Source: Methylococcus sp.
GTDB taxonomy: Bacteria; Pseudomonadota; Gammaproteobacteria; Methylococcales; Methylococcaceae
Direction of reading: 5' to 3'
Assembly (NCBI GenBank): GCA_007280285.1
Contig: QYQA01000121.1
Location: forward strand, 1 to 39,663
DNA length: 39,663 nt
Below, one piece after another: positions 25,415-36,600 of this stretch. The notes under the pieces are model-generated. The model did not search any database and had not been told where the DNA came from. It saw nothing but the letters and a program-made list of their open reading frames with translations. Each line of letters begins with the position of its first letter. Within the stretch, counting starts at the first letter, position 1. Made by a program: the position numbers and the translations under genes.

Positions 25415-25451
25415 TAGCATGCGCTAAATACAAAAACAATAGCAAAAGCTC
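25415..25451. promoter_or_regulatory. candidate operator sites of the S24 regulator upstream of the 62-aa gene
   Basis: TAGCATGCGCTA (25415-25426) and TAGCAAAAGCTC (25440-25451), both TAGC-N4-GCT(A); also ATAGCA (25439)/TGCTAT (25458). On the minus strand they overlap TTGAGC-N17-TATTTA, a possible promoter. Confidence 0.4.
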
Positions 25452-25466
25452 AATTTCTGCTATGGT

Positions 25467-26135
25467 TTATGACTGGTCACGGGAGGTGCGGTAACGGCGA
25501 TGTTCCAACATGGTGCCGATGATTTCAAAAGCCACGACGTCGGAACGCAGTGAGGGGAAGTCCTCATTGAGTGGGACGAGTTCAATCACGGAGCGTCCCT
25601 GATGATCAATGCCACGAGGCCTAAATTTCTTAAAGGTAGCCTCATCCTCTTGGTTTTTTGCAACGACAAAGTCCCCAGGAGACGGTTTGATATCAGGATC
25701 AATCACAATGGTGTCACCCTCTTTAAAGTCCGGCTCCATCGAGGCGCCCCTGATCGTTAAGGCAAATGCATGAGGCCCGAGCGGGGTATCTGTGAGGAGG
25801 TAATCATCCCCAGCGCCAGGGGCATAAGGGTCAACGGCCTCTGTCCAGACCCCGGCCTGAACAAAGCTGATGCGCGGCACTCGTCTCAAACCCTTGGGTA
25901 GTTTGTGGTGGCTGTCATCCTGTTCAGGATCGTCCCCATAGTCCATCGACATAGGAGCCAGAGCCAACTTTTGCTCAATATTACGGGCGGCCTTTTCACC
26001 GAGATTTCGGTGGCCATTGAGCAATTGTGAGATGTAGGTCGAATCAAGCTCGTAATGTCTCGCAAAGGCGGCAATGCTCCGAAACTTTTGAATTTCTCGG
26101 CGCAGCGATTCAAGGCGTTTATTATTGATATCCAT
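25467..26135 (-). CDS. XRE-family HTH + S24/LexA-like peptidase transcriptional regulator
   Basis: N-terminal HTH (FRSIAAFARHYELDSTYISQLLNGHRNLGEKAARNIEQKL), Ala-Gly candidate cleavage site (FVQAGVW), GASMEPDFKEGDTIVID (Ser) and DEATFKKF (Lys). Confidence 0.9.
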   Translation of the reverse strand: MDINNKRLESLRREIQKFRSIAAFARHYELDSTYISQLLNGHRNLGEKAARNIEQKLALAPMSMDYGDDPEQDDSHHKLPKGLRRVPRISFVQAGVWTEAVDPYAPGAGDDYLLTDTPLGPHAFALTIRGASMEPDFKEGDTIVIDPDIKPSPGDFVVAKNQEDEATFKKFRPRGIDHQGRSVIELVPLNEDFPSLRSDVVAFEIIGTMLEHRRYRTSRDQS

Positions 26136-26144
26136 GGACCAAAG

Positions 26145-26191
26145 ATAGCATAATGAATAGCAGATGTGAAGCTACCTTTCGATGGTGCTAT
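26145..26191. promoter_or_regulatory. candidate autoregulatory operator upstream of the S24 regulator
   Basis: ATAGCA (26145), ATAGCA (26157), AGCTA (26170-26174) and TGCTAT (26186): nested TAGC...GCTA dyads immediately upstream of the regulator start; shares the half-site with 25415-25463. Confidence 0.35.
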
Positions 26192-26329
26192 AAAAAATGT
26201 GTGATGATATGAACCGTCGCTCAGATGTTTCTGGAACCCTTTCTCCTTCACATCGTCCGGCCCAAGAGTGCCCCAAAGCCCTTTTCACTCATGAAACCAT
26301 GTCCTCCCTTAACATAACGCGAACCACTG

Positions 26330-27808
26330 ATGGAACATCTTCTGATTGAAACCCATCTCCCGGTTTGGCAGGCCCTTTTTTTGGGGGCAGGGTGTGGCCT
26401 TCTGCTCACCTTCATAATCCGCTGGTCACGTCTTAAAGCGGGTGAAGGACTCAAGATCGAGCGGGCGGTCCTCGAGGAGCGGCTGTCTACCATGACTGAC
26501 AGCGAAAATCGCCTTCGAGGCGACTATGAGACATTGAAACAACAGGTGGTGGATGATCGATTGCGTTTTGAGCAAGTTCAGATGGATAACGCTCGTCTAA
26601 AGGAAAAAGCAGATCATCTAGTGACGCTTGAGCTTCATTACGAGAGCCTGCAGCTTCGGTATCAGAACCTCCTCAGAACACAAACAGAATCAGATACCCT
26701 CCTTGAATCTGAACGTCACCAGCATGAAGACAAAGTGAGGCTCCTCTCGGAGGCCAGGGAATCCCTTAGCCAAGAATTCAAGCTGTTGGCGAATGAGATC
26801 CTGGAAGAGAAATCCAAACGGTTTGTCGAACAAAATGAAACGCATTTGTCGCAACTTTTGAATCCTCTCAAAGAGAGGATTCAAGCCTTTCAAGGGAAGG
26901 TTGAGGAAGTCTATGTCAAGGAGGGTCAGGATCGCAGCGCACTCGCAGAACAAGTGCGCCATCTCCTCACCCTCAATCAACAACTCTCCTCGGATGCCAC
27001 CAATTTGACCCAGGCACTTAAGGGCCAATCAAAGGTTCAAGGTAACTGGGGAGAATTGATACTCGAACGGGTCTTAGATGCCTCGGGGCTGACCGAAGGG
27101 CTTCATTACCGCACGCAGGAAAGTCATCAGCGGGATGATGGCAGTAGGGCCCAACCGGATGTCATCATCCATCTTCCAGAGCAGCGTCATTTGGTGATTG
27201 ATGCCAAGGTGTCACTCCTCGCCTACGAGGCCTATTGTTCAGTCGAGACAGATGTTGAGCGGGCCGTTGAACTAAAGCGACATCTGGAATCGGTTCGGAG
27301 CCATATTAAAGGTCTTGCGTCACGACAGTATCAAGATCTGTATCAGCTCAATTCCCTCGATTTCGTGATCATGTTCATTCCTGTGGAACCGGCCTTCATG
27401 TTATCCATTGCAGGGGATGAAGATCTTTGGCGGGAGGCCTGGGAGAAGAACGTTCTCTTAGTCAGTCCGAGCACCCTCCTCTTTGTCGTTCGAACCGTTT
27501 CACATCTTTGGCGTCAAGAGCAACAGAGCCGAAATGCCCAGGAGATCGCGCGGCAGGGGGGGGATCTCTATGACAAACTGTGCGGCTTTGTTCATGATCT
27601 TGAATCTATCGGCAAGAATCTCGAACAGGCACAAGGCGCTTATACCCAAGCGTTCAATAAGTTAAAGGATGGCCGGGGTAATCTTCTTGGGCGCGCTGAA
27701 AAGCTTCGGAAGCTTGGGGTCAAGTCTTCTAAAACCTTGCCCGCGACCCTTTTGGATCTTGATGAGGAAGATCTTGATGCCCGCGAAGAGGGGAGGGATG
27801 GGGGCTGA
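26330..27808 (+). CDS. rmuC: DNA recombination protein RmuC
   Basis: N-terminal TM, coiled coil, QGNWGELILERVLDASGLTEGLHYRTQ, QPDVIIHLPEQRHLVIDAKVSLLAYEAY, DFVIMFIPVEPAF. Confidence 0.95.
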   Translation: MEHLLIETHLPVWQALFLGAGCGLLLTFIIRWSRLKAGEGLKIERAVLEERLSTMTDSENRLRGDYETLKQQVVDDRLRFEQVQMDNARLKEKADHLVTLELHYESLQLRYQNLLRTQTESDTLLESERHQHEDKVRLLSEARESLSQEFKLLANEILEEKSKRFVEQNETHLSQLLNPLKERIQAFQGKVEEVYVKEGQDRSALAEQVRHLLTLNQQLSSDATNLTQALKGQSKVQGNWGELILERVLDASGLTEGLHYRTQESHQRDDGSRAQPDVIIHLPEQRHLVIDAKVSLLAYEAYCSVETDVERAVELKRHLESVRSHIKGLASRQYQDLYQLNSLDFVIMFIPVEPAFMLSIAGDEDLWREAWEKNVLLVSPSTLLFVVRTVSHLWRQEQQSRNAQEIARQGGDLYDKLCGFVHDLESIGKNLEQAQGAYTQAFNKLKDGRGNLLGRAEKLRKLGVKSSKTLPATLLDLDEEDLDAREEGRDGG

Positions 27809-27821
27809 TTCTCAGCGTTAT

Positions 27822-29903
27822 CTAAAGCTCAGCCATCAGCCCGCTGTGTCGCTCCACGCGTTGCAGAACGGTCTTTTGAAGGATCGTCTGATCCCCGCTA
27901 TGGACGAGGGTGAACCACTCGGAGGCTCGAGTGACCCCGGTATAAAGTAATTCCCGGGTCATGTTGCCACTATGATGGGGCGGAAGGATCAACGCGGTAT
28001 GGGCAAATTCAGAGCCTTGGGACTTATGGACCGTCAGGGCGAAGACTGTTTCAACGTCTCCGAGCCGGCTTGGGAGGACCCAACGAACGCCATGGGCTCC
28101 TTCTTCTTGGAGGAAGGCAACCCGAAGGCTAGAGGATCCTCCTTCGCCCGGGAGCCGGAGGGTGATCCCGATATCCCCATTCATGAGGCCGAGGGCGTAG
28201 TCATTTCGAATGACCATCACCGGACGCCCGAAGTACCAGCCATCGTTCGCCGAGATCAGTCCTTCGCGGTGGAGGCTTTCCGTGATGAGGTTATTGAGCG
28301 CATCAACCCCAAAGGCCCCCTGTCTAACAGCGGCGAGAACCTGGAAAGTCCTATGGGCTTCGAGTGACCGGATGGCCCAGGCGGCAAATGTTTCAGGCAG
28401 CGCATCTTCTGAGGGCTCTGCTTGATGGATGATGTCAAGATAGTGGCGATAGCCATAACGCCCTGCCTCTTTGGAGAGGACGTCGCCCTCGATGACCAAC
28501 TGTCGAAGCGGTTCGAGGTCCCTCTCGATCAGGACTACTTCAGCGATGTCCCTATAGCCCTCGGTCCGAAGGCGACGGAGTGCTTGAACATTGCCATCCC
28601 GGATGGCTCGACCGAGGGCGCCGATCCCACTGTCCTCCTTGAATCGATGGCTATCGCGCAACATCACGATGGCATGATCAATCGTCGTTGAGGCGGGATC
28701 TACCATCTTTTCTGGCAGCGTTTCCCCGGTGGTTTTAAGGAGCCATTCCCGCATCGCTTCAGAATAATGGCCCGCATGAGCGCGTTGACACATTTCACCT
28801 AGGATCGTACCGGCCTCGACCGAGGCGAGTTGATCTTTATCGCCCAACAGGATCAACCGCGCAGAGGCAGGCAGCGCAAGAAGGACGGCGTTCATCATCT
28901 CAAGATCAATCATCGAAGCTTCATCAATGACCAGAACGTCGATAGCCAACGGATGCTGCTGATGGTGACGAAAGCGTCTGGAGCCTGGCTGGTATCCCAA
29001 AAGACGGTGTAGCGTCAGGGCCTTTTGAGGTAACACCTTGAGGCAAGGGGCTTCATCCTGAAAGGGTTCCATGGCCCATGAGCGCATCGATTTTGCAAGG
29101 GATGCGTTGAGGCGTTGCGCCGCTTTACCGGTAGGCGCTGCCAATTGAATCCTGAGGGGCATTGAAGGGGTTCCCGTGTCACTGTCCTCGCTCCGAATCG
29201 ATTGGAGCAGGGCGAGTAGCTTGAGGACGGAGGTGGTTTTTCCGGTACCAGGTCCTCCGGTGATGATCGTAAACCATTGTCGGGCAGCCAAGGCACAGGC
29301 GACTTTCTGCCAATGGATCGGCCCAATGCCCGGATCCTTAAAGAGATGGTTCAGGCGACGTGATAGATCTTGATCCCCGGTCGGATCCGACCGGGCCATG
29401 AAACGATCCACCCTTGCATGGATCGCCATCCGTACCTGGTTTTCATAAGCCCAGTAGCGTCTTAAGTAAAGTCGTCCTCGCTCGAGGACCAGAGGCGTCG
29501 ATCCGGCGCCGGCGCTGATGAGCGCTTCGTGTTGAATGTTTTGTTCCCATTGTTCAACGTTGAGGTCCTTTAAGAGGATATGAGGGCGCTCTTCAAAGAG
29601 GAGGTTATCCTCCAACATCTCGCCCAAAGGGGGGATATGGAGGACTTCGCAGGGCCTCAAAAGGGTTGCCTTAAGGTCAAGGCAGACATGGCCTCGGCCA
29701 AGTTGGTGACTTAATAGCGCGCTTGAGAGGATCAGTAGCGGGGGAGCATCGCTACATTCCTCTAGGAGAAAGCGTGCAAACGCCAGATCGACAGGTCTGA
29801 TCCAGTGTTGTTGACGCCATGCATTCAGAAGGGCCATTATCCCTGCGGTTTTTTGTAGCGCGGGCTGAAGACTTAGTGTCTCGGTCTGTGACTTAATCGT
29901 CAT
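27822..29903 (-). CDS. recD: exodeoxyribonuclease V subunit alpha
   Basis: ITGGPGTGKTTSVLKLLALL, VLVIDEASMIDLEMM, LILLGDKDQLASVEAG, TVHKSQGSEFAHTALILP, GVTRASEWFTLV. Confidence 0.96.
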   Translation of the reverse strand: MTIKSQTETLSLQPALQKTAGIMALLNAWRQQHWIRPVDLAFARFLLEECSDAPPLLILSSALLSHQLGRGHVCLDLKATLLRPCEVLHIPPLGEMLEDNLLFEERPHILLKDLNVEQWEQNIQHEALISAGAGSTPLVLERGRLYLRRYWAYENQVRMAIHARVDRFMARSDPTGDQDLSRRLNHLFKDPGIGPIHWQKVACALAARQWFTIITGGPGTGKTTSVLKLLALLQSIRSEDSDTGTPSMPLRIQLAAPTGKAAQRLNASLAKSMRSWAMEPFQDEAPCLKVLPQKALTLHRLLGYQPGSRRFRHHQQHPLAIDVLVIDEASMIDLEMMNAVLLALPASARLILLGDKDQLASVEAGTILGEMCQRAHAGHYSEAMREWLLKTTGETLPEKMVDPASTTIDHAIVMLRDSHRFKEDSGIGALGRAIRDGNVQALRRLRTEGYRDIAEVVLIERDLEPLRQLVIEGDVLSKEAGRYGYRHYLDIIHQAEPSEDALPETFAAWAIRSLEAHRTFQVLAAVRQGAFGVDALNNLITESLHREGLISANDGWYFGRPVMVIRNDYALGLMNGDIGITLRLPGEGGSSSLRVAFLQEEGAHGVRWVLPSRLGDVETVFALTVHKSQGSEFAHTALILPPHHSGNMTRELLYTGVTRASEWFTLVHSGDQTILQKTVLQRVERHSGLMAEL

Positions 29904-32900
29904 GTGAAAACGCTGCTCTCCTGTCCATCAAAGAGCGCATCCAGGTGCTCGATCAATGCCCTCGGCGGGCGTTCACTGAAAAGTCCGCGAGTTTCTGCAT
30001 GGCCCCCTCTGAGGAAGAAATAAATAGCGCCGCCCATATGACGGTCGTAGTCATAGTCTGGTTTTCTGGATTTTAAGTGACGATGGAGCGCAAGGAGGTA
30101 GAGAACATACTGGAGATCATAGCGTGCCTCGAGCATCACGCTTTCGATCTTATCAGGGGTGTAAGCAGATGAATCAGAGCCTAGCCGGTTTGATTTGTAA
30201 TCCAGCACATAGTAGCGATCCTCATAGAGGAAAACGAGGTCAATGAAGCCCTTTAATAGGCCATTGAGCACTTTAGCCTCAAGGGGAGGGCGCTTTCGTC
30301 CTTTCAGGGTGTCACGGCAAATCCGGTCATCGATCTCAAGGATGGAGACAGTCCGGACGGCCATCCAAAATTCCATCTCAGCTTGATAAATCGATAGGTC
30401 CTGAAGGGCCATCGAACCCGTTAGGATGGGTGAGGTGAGAGGCATCTTCAAAAGATGATGCAGCCCGTCTTCGAGCTGGTCGACCGCATGGCCAAAGCCA
30501 TGGATCGCGCTTTTCCGAGTGATTTCTTCACGGAGGAGCGTCGGCTGCTGCACGATGGATTGAAACCCCTTTTCGGCGACCCATTCAAGAAGATCATGAA
30601 GAAAGGTGCCGGCATCTGCACCTGAAGGGAAGCTATGGAGTGAACCCTTTTCAACGGTTGTTGGCCCAAGGGTGTTTTTAACCGACCATGGTTCTTGGGA
30701 TTCCTCTTGCAAGGCCGATCCGTAATGATCAGCATCGGGGGTTTCAGGGGGGGGTCCCCATGCTGAAGCGTCCCCCTCTGATGATCCTCTTTTTTTGAGT
30801 GAAGAATAGCTCGCAATCCACCAGTTTTCACGGAAACGCCGGACGGAAGATCGGGCTAAGAGAGGATGTTGCTGATCCTCTGAGCCGGTCCATCGTTGAT
30901 CACTGATCATGGGGTCAACAATCAACGCAAGGCGATTGGAAGCCCCCGATTGAAGGTGATTCATGTGTTCGATGAACGCGCCCCTAGGGATCGGGGCGCC
31001 TCCGGTCAGAAGATAGCCCAAGGCACTTTGTTCAACGTTTTCGGCCGGGCCAAACCCGACCCATGTGGCATAGCGGGCCCGAGTCATGGCCACGTAAAGC
31101 TTACGAAGGTCCTCCGCGAGGCGTTCCTCTTGAACCCGCTCCCTCGCGGCGATATCCGGTGTCAAGCTCACGCACAGATCACCTTGATCATCGTGCCATC
31201 GAAAGAGTGCTCCGGGTTTTGAGGCCTCTTTGTGCAGGAGGGCAATGAAGGGGATGAAAACGAGGTCATATTCTAGCCCCTTGGATTTATGGATCGTCAC
31301 CACCTGCACCAGGTCTTCATCACTTTCAAGACGGACTTGTTGAGCCGCTCTGCCGAGCCCTGTGCGATCGATAGATGCGCGTTGCTCCTGCAGAAAGCGG
31401 ATCAACGCATGATCGCCATCGAGCTTTAAGCTCGCTGCTTGGAGGAGTTCGGCGAGATGAAGCACATCGGTCAGACTTCGCTCCCCAGAGCCTCCGGCCT
31501 CCGGGTCTATCGGGTGGACTTTGAGGAGTCTATTTGGGACATCAAAATCATGCAGAAGGCGTCTAAGCATAGGAAGAACGCCCCGTCGTTGCCATCTCGT
31601 ATGGTAGTCCCTGAACTGGAGCATGCGCTGTTCGAGGGCCCTTTCATCGTGATGAAGGCGTCTGAGCTCCTGGTAGGAGCAGCCCAGAAGAGGCGTAGCA
31701 AGGGCTGCTCTTAGGAGGCGACTATCATCAGGCTCTGCGCACGCTCTTAGCCAGGCCTCGATCTCGGGGGCATGAGGGCTTTGGAAGACCGAGTCCTGAT
31801 CTGAAAGGTAAACACTTTGAACGCTTCGGGCAGCGAGTTCACGGCGGATGAGACCGGCTTCTGTTCGGTTGCTTACGAGGACAGCCAAATCCTTGGGGGC
31901 GATCTTGCGGCCGCTCTCTTGAGATTGAAAGACCAAGGCGCCGGTTCTTGAAAGATGGAGAAGATGGACGATTTCACTGGCGCAGGTCCTGGCCATCGCT
32001 AACCGGTAGGCACCAGCGCCCCAGGGCTTCAGATCATCACGCTCGGGCAGAGTCCAGATAGAAAGTGCTGTCTTGGGTTCGGTATGAATCACTAATTGCT
32101 CTTGACGGTCCTGCGCATCAGCGGGAGAGAACGGAACCGGATTGGCATCTGGAGACCTGAACAAAAAGGCGCCCCGTCCGATAGGGCGAGATTCTGCCAA
32201 AAGAAATAAGTGATTGGTCGCCGCGACCATGGCGGTGGTCGATCGGTAATTTCGCTGCAAGGAATAAATCGGTGGCAGGCAGTCTTTCCGGGCCTTGAGA
32301 TAGGTGTGAAGGTCTCCACCCCGGAAGCCATAGATCGCTTGTTTGGGGTCACCGATCAAGATGAGGGCCTTAGGGGTTTTATCGTCGGGGGCGTTGTAAA
32401 CCCGATCGAAGATGCGGTATTGGATGGGATCAGTATCCTGAAACTCATCGATGAGCGCGACCGGGAACTGTTGCCGAATCAGCGCGGCAAGATGGGTGCC
32501 GTTAGGTCCTTGGAGTGCGGCATCGAGATGGGTTAATAGGTCATTGAAGCCCATTTGAGAGCGCCTTGACTGTTCTTTATCCATGGCCAAGCGAACCCAC
32601 TGAGCGGCATGGCCTAGAAGTGCTGGAAGGGCATTCGGGAGGGCTTCAAGATCTTCTCTGAAGGTCTCCATCGCCTCAAATGCGGGATGCTGTGGCGCCG
32701 ATACTCCCTTGTCAAAGGCGTCTTTTAGGCCGCTTCGGGTCAGCCGCGACCAGGCCTTGGCGTCCACTTTGATTAAAGGCCAGATCAGCGTTTCATCATC
32801 TGTCCATTGCTTGAGCTTATCGAGCCACTCATTAAAAAATCGGGGCTGAAGTTTTTGACCATTCGCCGATTTATTGTCGACAGCGCTCTTTAGGAGCGTT

Positions 32901-33661
32901 CGGATCTCTTCAATCCAAGGGGACCATGTCTGCTTCATCAAGGCGAGTGTCTTAAGACGAACCCGTTCGGTCTGTTCGATAACAACGCGGGGAGGATCGG
33001 TTCCCTCTAACTGATGAGCTTGTTCGAGGAGACCTATCAGCCGAGGGCAAAGGCTCAAAGGGTCTTTGAAGAAAGCCCCGATGATTGTGGCTTCGGCAAC
33101 AGACAAGGGCGTCATGAAGGTACGCCAGTAATCTCGGACGGTGTCCACCAGGAGTTGATCCTTCTCGGCGACCAGTTCCTGGGTAAAAAGGGACCCACTG
33201 TCGAAGGCATGTTCACGGAGCATGCGCTGGCACCAAGCGTGAATGGTTGAGATGGCCGCATCATCCATCCACTCGGAGGCTAATTCGAGGCGCCTGGCGC
33301 ATCCTGGCCAGGTGGCTTCAGGGAGCGATAAGCGAAGCTGAAGGAGTTGGGGGTCCGACTGGATGGGGGGGTCTACGCCAGGTTCTACGCGGAAGAGATG
33401 GGCCGCTTCAAAGAGTCGGATTCGAATGCGGTCTCTCAGTTCCTTGGTCGCGGCCTCTGTGAAGGTCACTACAAGAATTTCAGGTGGCATCAAGGAACGG
33501 CCAAATCCACGAAGATCGCCATGTCCAAGGACCAATCGCACATAAAGCGTCGCAATGGTGTAGGTTTTGCCGGTCCCGGCACTGGCCTCAATCAGGCGGC
33601 TCCCCGACAGGGGGAAGCTCAAGGGATCTAGTCGTTCCAGGGCATGAGGGGCGTTAACCAC
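29900..33661 (-). CDS. recB: exodeoxyribonuclease V subunit beta
   Basis: LIEASAGTGKTYTIATLYVRLVL, VALIDEFQDTDPIQYRIFDRVY, LIGDPKQAIYGFRGGDLHTYL, TIHKSKGLEYDLVFIPF, nuclease motif GFIDLVFLYEDRYYVLDYKSNRLG. Confidence 0.97.
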   Translation of the reverse strand: MVNAPHALERLDPLSFPLSGSRLIEASAGTGKTYTIATLYVRLVLGHGDLRGFGRSLMPPEILVVTFTEAATKELRDRIRIRLFEAAHLFRVEPGVDPPIQSDPQLLQLRLSLPEATWPGCARRLELASEWMDDAAISTIHAWCQRMLREHAFDSGSLFTQELVAEKDQLLVDTVRDYWRTFMTPLSVAEATIIGAFFKDPLSLCPRLIGLLEQAHQLEGTDPPRVVIEQTERVRLKTLALMKQTWSPWIEEIRTLLKSAVDNKSANGQKLQPRFFNEWLDKLKQWTDDETLIWPLIKVDAKAWSRLTRSGLKDAFDKGVSAPQHPAFEAMETFREDLEALPNALPALLGHAAQWVRLAMDKEQSRRSQMGFNDLLTHLDAALQGPNGTHLAALIRQQFPVALIDEFQDTDPIQYRIFDRVYNAPDDKTPKALILIGDPKQAIYGFRGGDLHTYLKARKDCLPPIYSLQRNYRSTTAMVAATNHLFLLAESRPIGRGAFLFRSPDANPVPFSPADAQDRQEQLVIHTEPKTALSIWTLPERDDLKPWGAGAYRLAMARTCASEIVHLLHLSRTGALVFQSQESGRKIAPKDLAVLVSNRTEAGLIRRELAARSVQSVYLSDQDSVFQSPHAPEIEAWLRACAEPDDSRLLRAALATPLLGCSYQELRRLHHDERALEQRMLQFRDYHTRWQRRGVLPMLRRLLHDFDVPNRLLKVHPIDPEAGGSGERSLTDVLHLAELLQAASLKLDGDHALIRFLQEQRASIDRTGLGRAAQQVRLESDEDLVQVVTIHKSKGLEYDLVFIPFIALLHKEASKPGALFRWHDDQGDLCVSLTPDIAARERVQEERLAEDLRKLYVAMTRARYATWVGFGPAENVEQSALGYLLTGGAPIPRGAFIEHMNHLQSGASNRLALIVDPMISDQRWTGSEDQQHPLLARSSVRRFRENWWIASYSSLKKRGSSEGDASAWGPPPETPDADHYGSALQEESQEPWSVKNTLGPTTVEKGSLHSFPSGADAGTFLHDLLEWVAEKGFQSIVQQPTLLREEITRKSAIHGFGHAVDQLEDGLHHLLKMPLTSPILTGSMALQDLSIYQAEMEFWMAVRTVSILEIDDRICRDTLKGRKRPPLEAKVLNGLLKGFIDLVFLYEDRYYVLDYKSNRLGSDSSAYTPDKIESVMLEARYDLQYVLYLLALHRHLKSRKPDYDYDRHMGGAIYFFLRGGHAETRGLFSERPPRALIEHLDALFDGQESSVFT

Positions 33662-36600
33662 GTTGACGGCCTCGATCTTCTTGATGGAGGATCATCTGGT
33701 GCAGCGGCTCTAACAGTTGATGGGCCCAAGATTCGAAAACGCCCGTTTCAAACAGGGCTTTAAAACTTGGGAAAGCCCTTCTGAGATAGGGGTTTCGGAT
33801 GCCTTCTCCCGGGCGGCTAGGATCCCCTTCATAGGCCTTCCTGGCCTTTTCATGATCGTGCTCTTCGATCCAGGCAAACCCGGTCTTTAGCGCCATGGGG
33901 AGGGGGCGCTGCATGCCCTCAAACCAGGCCTCTAAAAGGTGATCAAGATGATGCGCCGCCTCATCAGAGGGCAGAGGTTCTAAGACCACCGAGTCCATCT
34001 TGCTGAGGATCTGAGTGTTGATCTTGCGGCCTTCAAGATTGAGTGCCAGATGGGTGACCCAGTGCCGAGCGATGACATCCTTCCGGTAACGTCCATCTTT
34101 CTTGAGATCGCTCGCTTCAAGAACCAGATGGAGGAGGTCACCTTGATCGTTGAAACGAAGGCCCTCGACACTATCAACGAGACGAATGACCTGCCCGTCG
34201 AGATGGATTTCATGATGGATGGACAGCGCGTCATTGTTTTTTTCATGGGGCCATTCAACAAGAATGGCCCCCCAGGATGGCAAGAGAGCTTGATGGGACG
34301 TCTTGAGTTCTTCAAGAGCCAGATCGCCAAAACTATCGGAGACTAAGGCGCCTTTTGCCTGATAACGGCGCATAAAGACTGTGGCTCTGTCGTTCAGAGA
34401 TGCCATGAGACCGTTTGATGGCGAATCGATGCCTTGGCTTTCGATGTTTTTAATGAACCCACGCTGATGCTGTATCAGTGCTTCCCCCAAAGACCAGCGA
34501 TCGAGTGGCGATAAGGTGAAGGGTTCAACATCTTCCGAAGGCTCCTCATCCCCATGAAAAAATATGGCGAGTGCTTCTTGAAAAAAGGTCTTGGCCGGGC
34601 ATTGGAGGAAGGCGGTGATCGCTCTTAACGTGAGCGGTTCGTCGAGAACAGGTGGCGGCAGTCTCTGTTCAATGGGATTCCCGCGGGGTGGTTCTTGGCT
34701 GTCTCGTTCATCGGCAGATGAAATCCATTCATGGGCGAAGCTAAAGAGGCCTGATGGGGGATCCAAGCGTTTGAAATAACGGGGACTAAAGGGTTGCAAC
34801 GGATGGACCGTGGTCAAGGCCTCCATGAGCTGCTTGAAACCAGGCACGACATCATTGGCGAGGGACCAACCTGCCTCGAGGTGATCTCTTAATTGCCCGA
34901 CGAGAACCGAGGGGGGTCTTTCCGTATGGTCGTTGATACTGTGGCCCACCCAGGAGATATGGAGATGCCGGCGGGCGGCCAGCAAGGCTTCGAGGAAAAG
35001 GTAGCGGTCATCTTCTCTTCGAGAGCGATCGCCGGGGCGAACATCGTGGGCCATGAGGTCAAAATCAAGCGTATTTCTTGGCCTTGGGTAGTCGCCATCA
35101 TTCATACCAAGGAGACAGACCACCTCAAAAGGGATCGCTCTCATCGGCATGAGGGTTGCGAAGGTGACGGCACCGGCTAAATACCCCTGCGATAGACCCT
35201 GGCCCCCCAAGGCCGCAAGCCAATGGTCTTTCACTATCGACAAAGGGAGCGGCTCCTGATATCCAGAGCGTTCACAGGTCACCCGCCAGTCTTCGAGTTG
35301 ACGTTCCATCTCAAGGACCGTCAAGCCATCGTCAGTGCCCGTCGGATCAAAGAAATCCTCTATCAGGGCATTGAGCGTCAGGGCCCATTCATCAGGGCTT
35401 CGGACCTCACTGAGGGCGCTCCAAGCTTTTTCAAGCTGGTCCAAAAATTCGATCAAAGGACCGAGTGACGACGCCTCAAGGCCTCCAATATCATCGGATG
35501 GAATAATCCCTTGCCATTCATCGACCGAATCCCCTGTGGCGTAGCCCAAAAGGAGACGACGACAGCCGAACAACCAGGTGTTCTGACCAACGGCATCCTC
35601 TGAGAGAAGCCCCAGCGCTGTTCGATGGGCACCGTGAAGCCCCCATCGAATATGGGCGTTGTGGATCCAGCGATGGTACAGCGGGATATCGGATGGTTTA
35701 ATCCTGAAGCGCTGTCTTAAGGCCACGACATCAAGAAAGTCGAGCACCTCGCTGACCCCGAGGCGCGCGTTAGGGAGGTTGAGAAGCTTTTCAAGGGCTT
35801 TGATGAGGGGATCACTCGTCCGGCGATTTTGATCCGCAAGGGTGAACGGAATAGCGCGTTCGCTCCCCGGATCATGGAGGCCAAAGACCGCCTGTATATG
35901 GGGAGCAAAGGCCTCGATGTCAGGGACCATGACCATAATGTCTCTCGGCCGAAGGCTCGATACCTCATTAAGAAGCGCCAGTAATTGATCGTGAAGAATT
36001 TCCACCTCTCGAAGAGGGCCGTGGGCGACATGGAACCTGATCGAGTGATCTTGCCGTGGATCACAGGCGGGCCAAAGGGGCTTGCTTTCTGATAGAGGGC
36101 GGAGGTCCCGAATGTCATCTTGGAGTTGCTGAAGGAGCGTCGCTGTTCCCGGCGATTCGAAACAGTCGATGCGTCGATTTAGGCCTTGTAGGAGAGGTTG
36201 ATACTGGCCACGAAGCGCGGGGTCATCGAGTTCATCGAGGAGTGCAATGAAATCTCGCCCCTGCCGCCCCCAGGCAGCCAATAAGGGATGGGCATGAAGA
36301 TGCAAGAGTTCTTCAGACAAGATCTCTGGTCTATTGGCTTTTCGGGATTGGCGCTGATGGCGACGAGGATTTAAGAGCTCACGGTCAGCAACGATGTCCG
36401 ACCAATAATGTTCCGAAGGATTCTGGATAGAGACGAAGATCTGCGTCCACTTTGAGAGCACCTCGAGGACTTCCAGAGACTGCCGAGGAAGGCTTGAGAG
36501 ACCAAAGATCATCAGTCGGCGTGGGAGTCTCGGTGGCCGCTCTAGTGAGCCCCAGCCCCTGGCCTTGTCGATAAAACGAGCATGGACAGAGGCGCGGCTT

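Noticed and set aside
25467-26135. Prophage interpretation based on the S24/XRE repressor
   Set aside because: No integrase, terminase, capsid, tail or lysis genes nearby; neighbours are rmuC and recBCD.
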